A DNA stretch of 36,750 bases, taken from Prasinococcaceae sp. CCMP 1430. Taxonomy: Eukaryota; Prasinodermophyta; Palmophyllophyceae; Prasinococcales; Prasinococcaceae. The notes below the pieces were generated by a model. It made no database searches. It was not told the origin of the DNA and was given only the letters and a program-made list of their open reading frames with translations. Both the position numbers and the translations under genes were made by a program. The stretch is taken from assembly GCA_013416795.1 (NCBI GenBank), contig RQSC01000314.1, forward strand, positions 79,251 through 116,000. Reading direction: 5' to 3'. Shown piece after piece: positions 34,677 to 36,750 of this stretch; position 1 is the first letter of the stretch; each line of letters starts with the position of its first letter.

Positions 34677-34734
34677 TCAGGGCCGCGCCCCGCGTGAGCG
34701 ACCATGGCTCGTGCGTTGCGGGCGCGCCCGTCAT
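34677..34734 (-). promoter_or_regulatory. Type II SECIS element candidate of the SelO mRNA
   Basis: On the minus strand: quartet half ATGA (34734-34731), then 13 nt (CGGGCGCGCCCGC), then unpaired AA, a short arm GAGC-loop-GCTC, then GCGGGGCGCGGCCC and the second quartet half TGA (34679-34677). Helix II pairs GGGC/GCCC and GCGCCCGC/GCGGGGCGC with two single-base bulges, about 12 bp. The AA distance and the extra small helix fit a type II SECIS. It starts 103 nt after the in-frame TGA at 34840-34838. Flanking GGCCGCT (just 5' of the core) can also pair with AGCGGCC further 3', extending the stem. Confidence 0.75.
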
Positions 34735-34828
34735 GCTAGCGGCCGGTGTGTGTTCCGTGCATGCCCTTCGTTGGCATGCGTGTGCAATATGTGTGAGAGG
34801 ACGCCTCTAGGGGAGGTCATCCTCTCAT

Positions 34829-36750
34829 CTAGCTCGATCAGGACACGGCAATGGTTGCCGCCCACGCCGGCGGCAGAGCGTCAAGAGACAACGGCCGGCC
34901 GCACGCACCGCCGGCGCACGCCCCGGCCGCAGGAGCCGCGCCATCGCCGCTGGCGTCGGTGGGCTCGTCGAAAGGGCGCTGTAGCTTCTCCAGCAGCCGG
35001 CGTACCGCATCGTACTCACCCTTTTCGGCCTGAGCGATGCACTCCTCCATCACGTACTGCCTGGGCACGAGCCGCGGGTTGGATCGCAGCATGAGCTCGC
35101 GCCGCGCGCGCGCGAAGCTCTCGGCGCCGGCAGAGCAGTTCTCTCCGTCCGCCGCAGCTGCGTTCGCGTCATCCCGCAGCCTCGAACGGTACTTCGTCAG
35201 CCACGAAGTCCACGTCACAGTGTCTGCTGCGCGCTTCTGCTCGTCAGTCACGCGCTTGAGCGCGGCATACTCCTCGTGTTTTCGCAGTTCACCGACCAGA
35301 AAGCCCGGCTTCACGCCGAGGCGCGCCTGCAAGATGCCGGGGTTCTGCTGCTCGACCGCAAGCAGGTAGTGCAACTTGTCCTCGGGAATGCCCGGCTTGG
35401 AGGCCTCGGCAATGGTGGCCGCACTGCAGGTGTTGGCCAGCATGAGCTCAACATCTGCTCTGCTGGGCTCGGTTGATGCGCCCGCCGCTGGCGCGTCAAT
35501 CTGCGCGAGCGCCCGCCAGCTGTTCGTCCAGTCGGCGCCCGTCATGGTCATAGCGTCGAGCAGCGCCTCGACGAGACCGCGATCAGCCGCATCAGCCTGG
35601 GCGTCGCCGCGCGCGCGCAGCAGCCCCATCTTGCGGCGCATGAGGCGCAGATACTCGCCATCGTAAGCCGCTCTGAATGCGAGCCCGGCCGCCTCGACGC
35701 CGCGCTTGCCGCCCAGCTCGCCCATCGCCGGGGCCCACGCCTCCGCAAGCTTGCGCACGTTGAACTCGCACACGACTGGCTGGCTCCGATAGTCGTACCG
35801 CCCGGAGCTGTCCGAGCTGTTGCACACGTAGGTCGGGTCGAAGCGGTCAACGAAGCCGAAAGGGCCGTAGTCGATGGTGACCCCAACGATGCTCATGTTG
35901 TCCGTATTGAGGACGCCGTGGCAAAAGCCCACGCACTGCCATGCCGCGACCAGTCGCCCCGTGCGCCGCGCGACCTCCTCGAGCATCGCGGCGTAGCACG
36001 CCGGAGAGCCCCGCCCGTCGTGCACGCGCCATACGTCCGGAAAAAAGTTCTCAGCCGTGTAGTCAAGCATGCGCGGCAGCAGCTCGCCCTCAAGGCCGAC
36101 CGAGGGGCCCTCCATGCCCGTGATACTGTCGCGCGACTTGAACGTCTCGAACGAGCCGAAGCGCAGAAACGTGGGGGCGACACGCGTGATGACACTCGCG
36201 CGCTCGCTCGTGATGTTTCCGTCGTAGCGTCTGTCGCGCTCCACGCGCGTGTCGGATGTGACCAAGCTCGCCGCGCGCGTCGTCGGCACGCCGAGCGCCG
36301 CCATCGCCTCCGAGCAAAGGAATTCGCGGATGGAGGAGCGCAGCACCTTGCGCCCGTCGCCTCGCCGCGAATACAGCGTCGGGCCCGCGCCCTTGAACTG
36401 CACCTCCCAGCGGTGCAGCCCGCCGTCGCCTGCCGCCGCGCTCGAGCTCACGCCCTCACCGCAGCCCCCCCCGACCGCCGAGAGGGTCTCACCGAGGTAC
36501 ATGGTCGCGCCGTCGCCGAGCTGCCCGCTGAAGTGGCCAAATTGGTGGCCGCAGTAGCAGTGCGCCATGGGCGCCGCGCCGGGTATCGGCGCGCAGCCGC
36601 CGAGCAGCCGCGCCGTGGCGTCGCCGTCGCGCCACATGGCGTCCACGTCGGCGTCCCCGAGGCCGAGCATGCCCAGCGGCTCCCGCGCGAGCGCCACCAC
36701 CCGCGGGGCCTCGAGCGGCGTGGGCGCTGCCTCCGAGAAGCACGCGCCCC
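34829..36750 (-). CDS. SELENOO: Selenoprotein O (SelO, YdiU/UPF0061 AMPylase), 5' end beyond the window
   Basis: Mitochondrial pseudokinase that transfers AMP to Ser/Thr/Tyr of target proteins. From the right edge: ACFSEAAPTPLEAPRVVALA, AHCYCGHQFGHFSGQLGDGA (glycine-rich loop), EVQFKGAGPTLYSRRGDGRK with the nucleotide-binding lysine, SSIREFLCSEAMAALGVPTT with the paired glutamate, and CHGVLNTDNMSIVGVTIDYG then PFGFVD with the metal-binding Asn and Asp. These are all SelO/YdiU hallmarks. Reading stops at TGA 34840-34838 after TIAVS, but the next codons are TCG AGC TAG, giving ...S-Sec-S-S, the same U-S-S end as animal SelO (bacterial relatives have C-S-S). With the SECIS candidate downstream I treat the TGA as selenocysteine and end the CDS at TAG (34831-34829). 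The visible part is about 640 residues of a family of about 670, so perhaps 30 or more residues (including any mitochondrial presequence) lie outside. Confidence 0.93.

Noticed and set aside
1-36750. Bacterial contamination because of high GC and YdiU/YqjG-like genes
   Set aside because: Spliceosomal introns, TRRAP, MOZART1, NAA60 and a SECIS downstream of the coding region are eukaryotic.

Overview
This window is nuclear DNA from a very GC-rich, gene-dense eukaryotic microalga. The gene set is eukaryotic: a TRRAP/Tra1 giant of about 4,330 residues, the gamma-tubulin recruitment protein MOZART1, the Golgi acetyltransferase NAA60, an AFG2B/SPATA5L1-type double AAA ATPase, selenoprotein O, an Hsp90 TPR cyclophilin and an exostosin-type glycosyltransferase. 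Introns are few and short (about 80-320 nt, one possibly 700), and their donors are mostly GTGCGY rather than GTAAGT. This points to a protist alga such as a haptophyte or pelagophyte. The sequence alone does not settle the lineage.

Layout, left to right. 1-800: a GC-rich spacer with an eight-unit minisatellite, between a possible minus-strand start codon at the very edge and a glutathionyl-hydroquinone reductase (+, 801-2025). 1937-5444: a divergent pair, an unusual NSF-N-like/SKP1-BTB/cytochrome b5 protein (-) and a MATE transporter (+). 5620-10710: a second divergent pair, a membrane-anchored sulfotransferase-like protein (-) and an exostosin-like glycosyltransferase (+), both probably in the Golgi. 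11033-24031: the intron-free TRRAP gene (-). 24730-25827: NAA60 (+). 26011-28858: AFG2B-like AAA ATPase (-). 28900-29502: the 5' piece of a STE20-type kinase that stops just before a telomere-like motif. 29989-30663: MOZART1 (+, three exons). 31085-31997: a tiny COX7a-like respiratory subunit (-). 32510-34351: a CYP40-like protein with a degenerate PPIase domain (-). 34829 to the right edge: selenoprotein O (-).

Genes mostly alternate in strand, as divergent and convergent pairs. A recurrent GCCACA-(C/G-rich)-GCGCGCG element lies upstream of at least eight genes and looks like a shared core promoter element. The palindrome TGTACA lies in four 3' intergenic regions. The genes do not form one pathway. 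They are housekeeping functions: chromatin, spindle, secretory-pathway modification, mitochondria and proteostasis.

The strongest single observation is that the SelO frame ends in TGA followed by two serine codons and TAG. This is the U-S-S tail of animal and protist selenoprotein O, and a well-formed type II SECIS candidate lies about 100 nt downstream.
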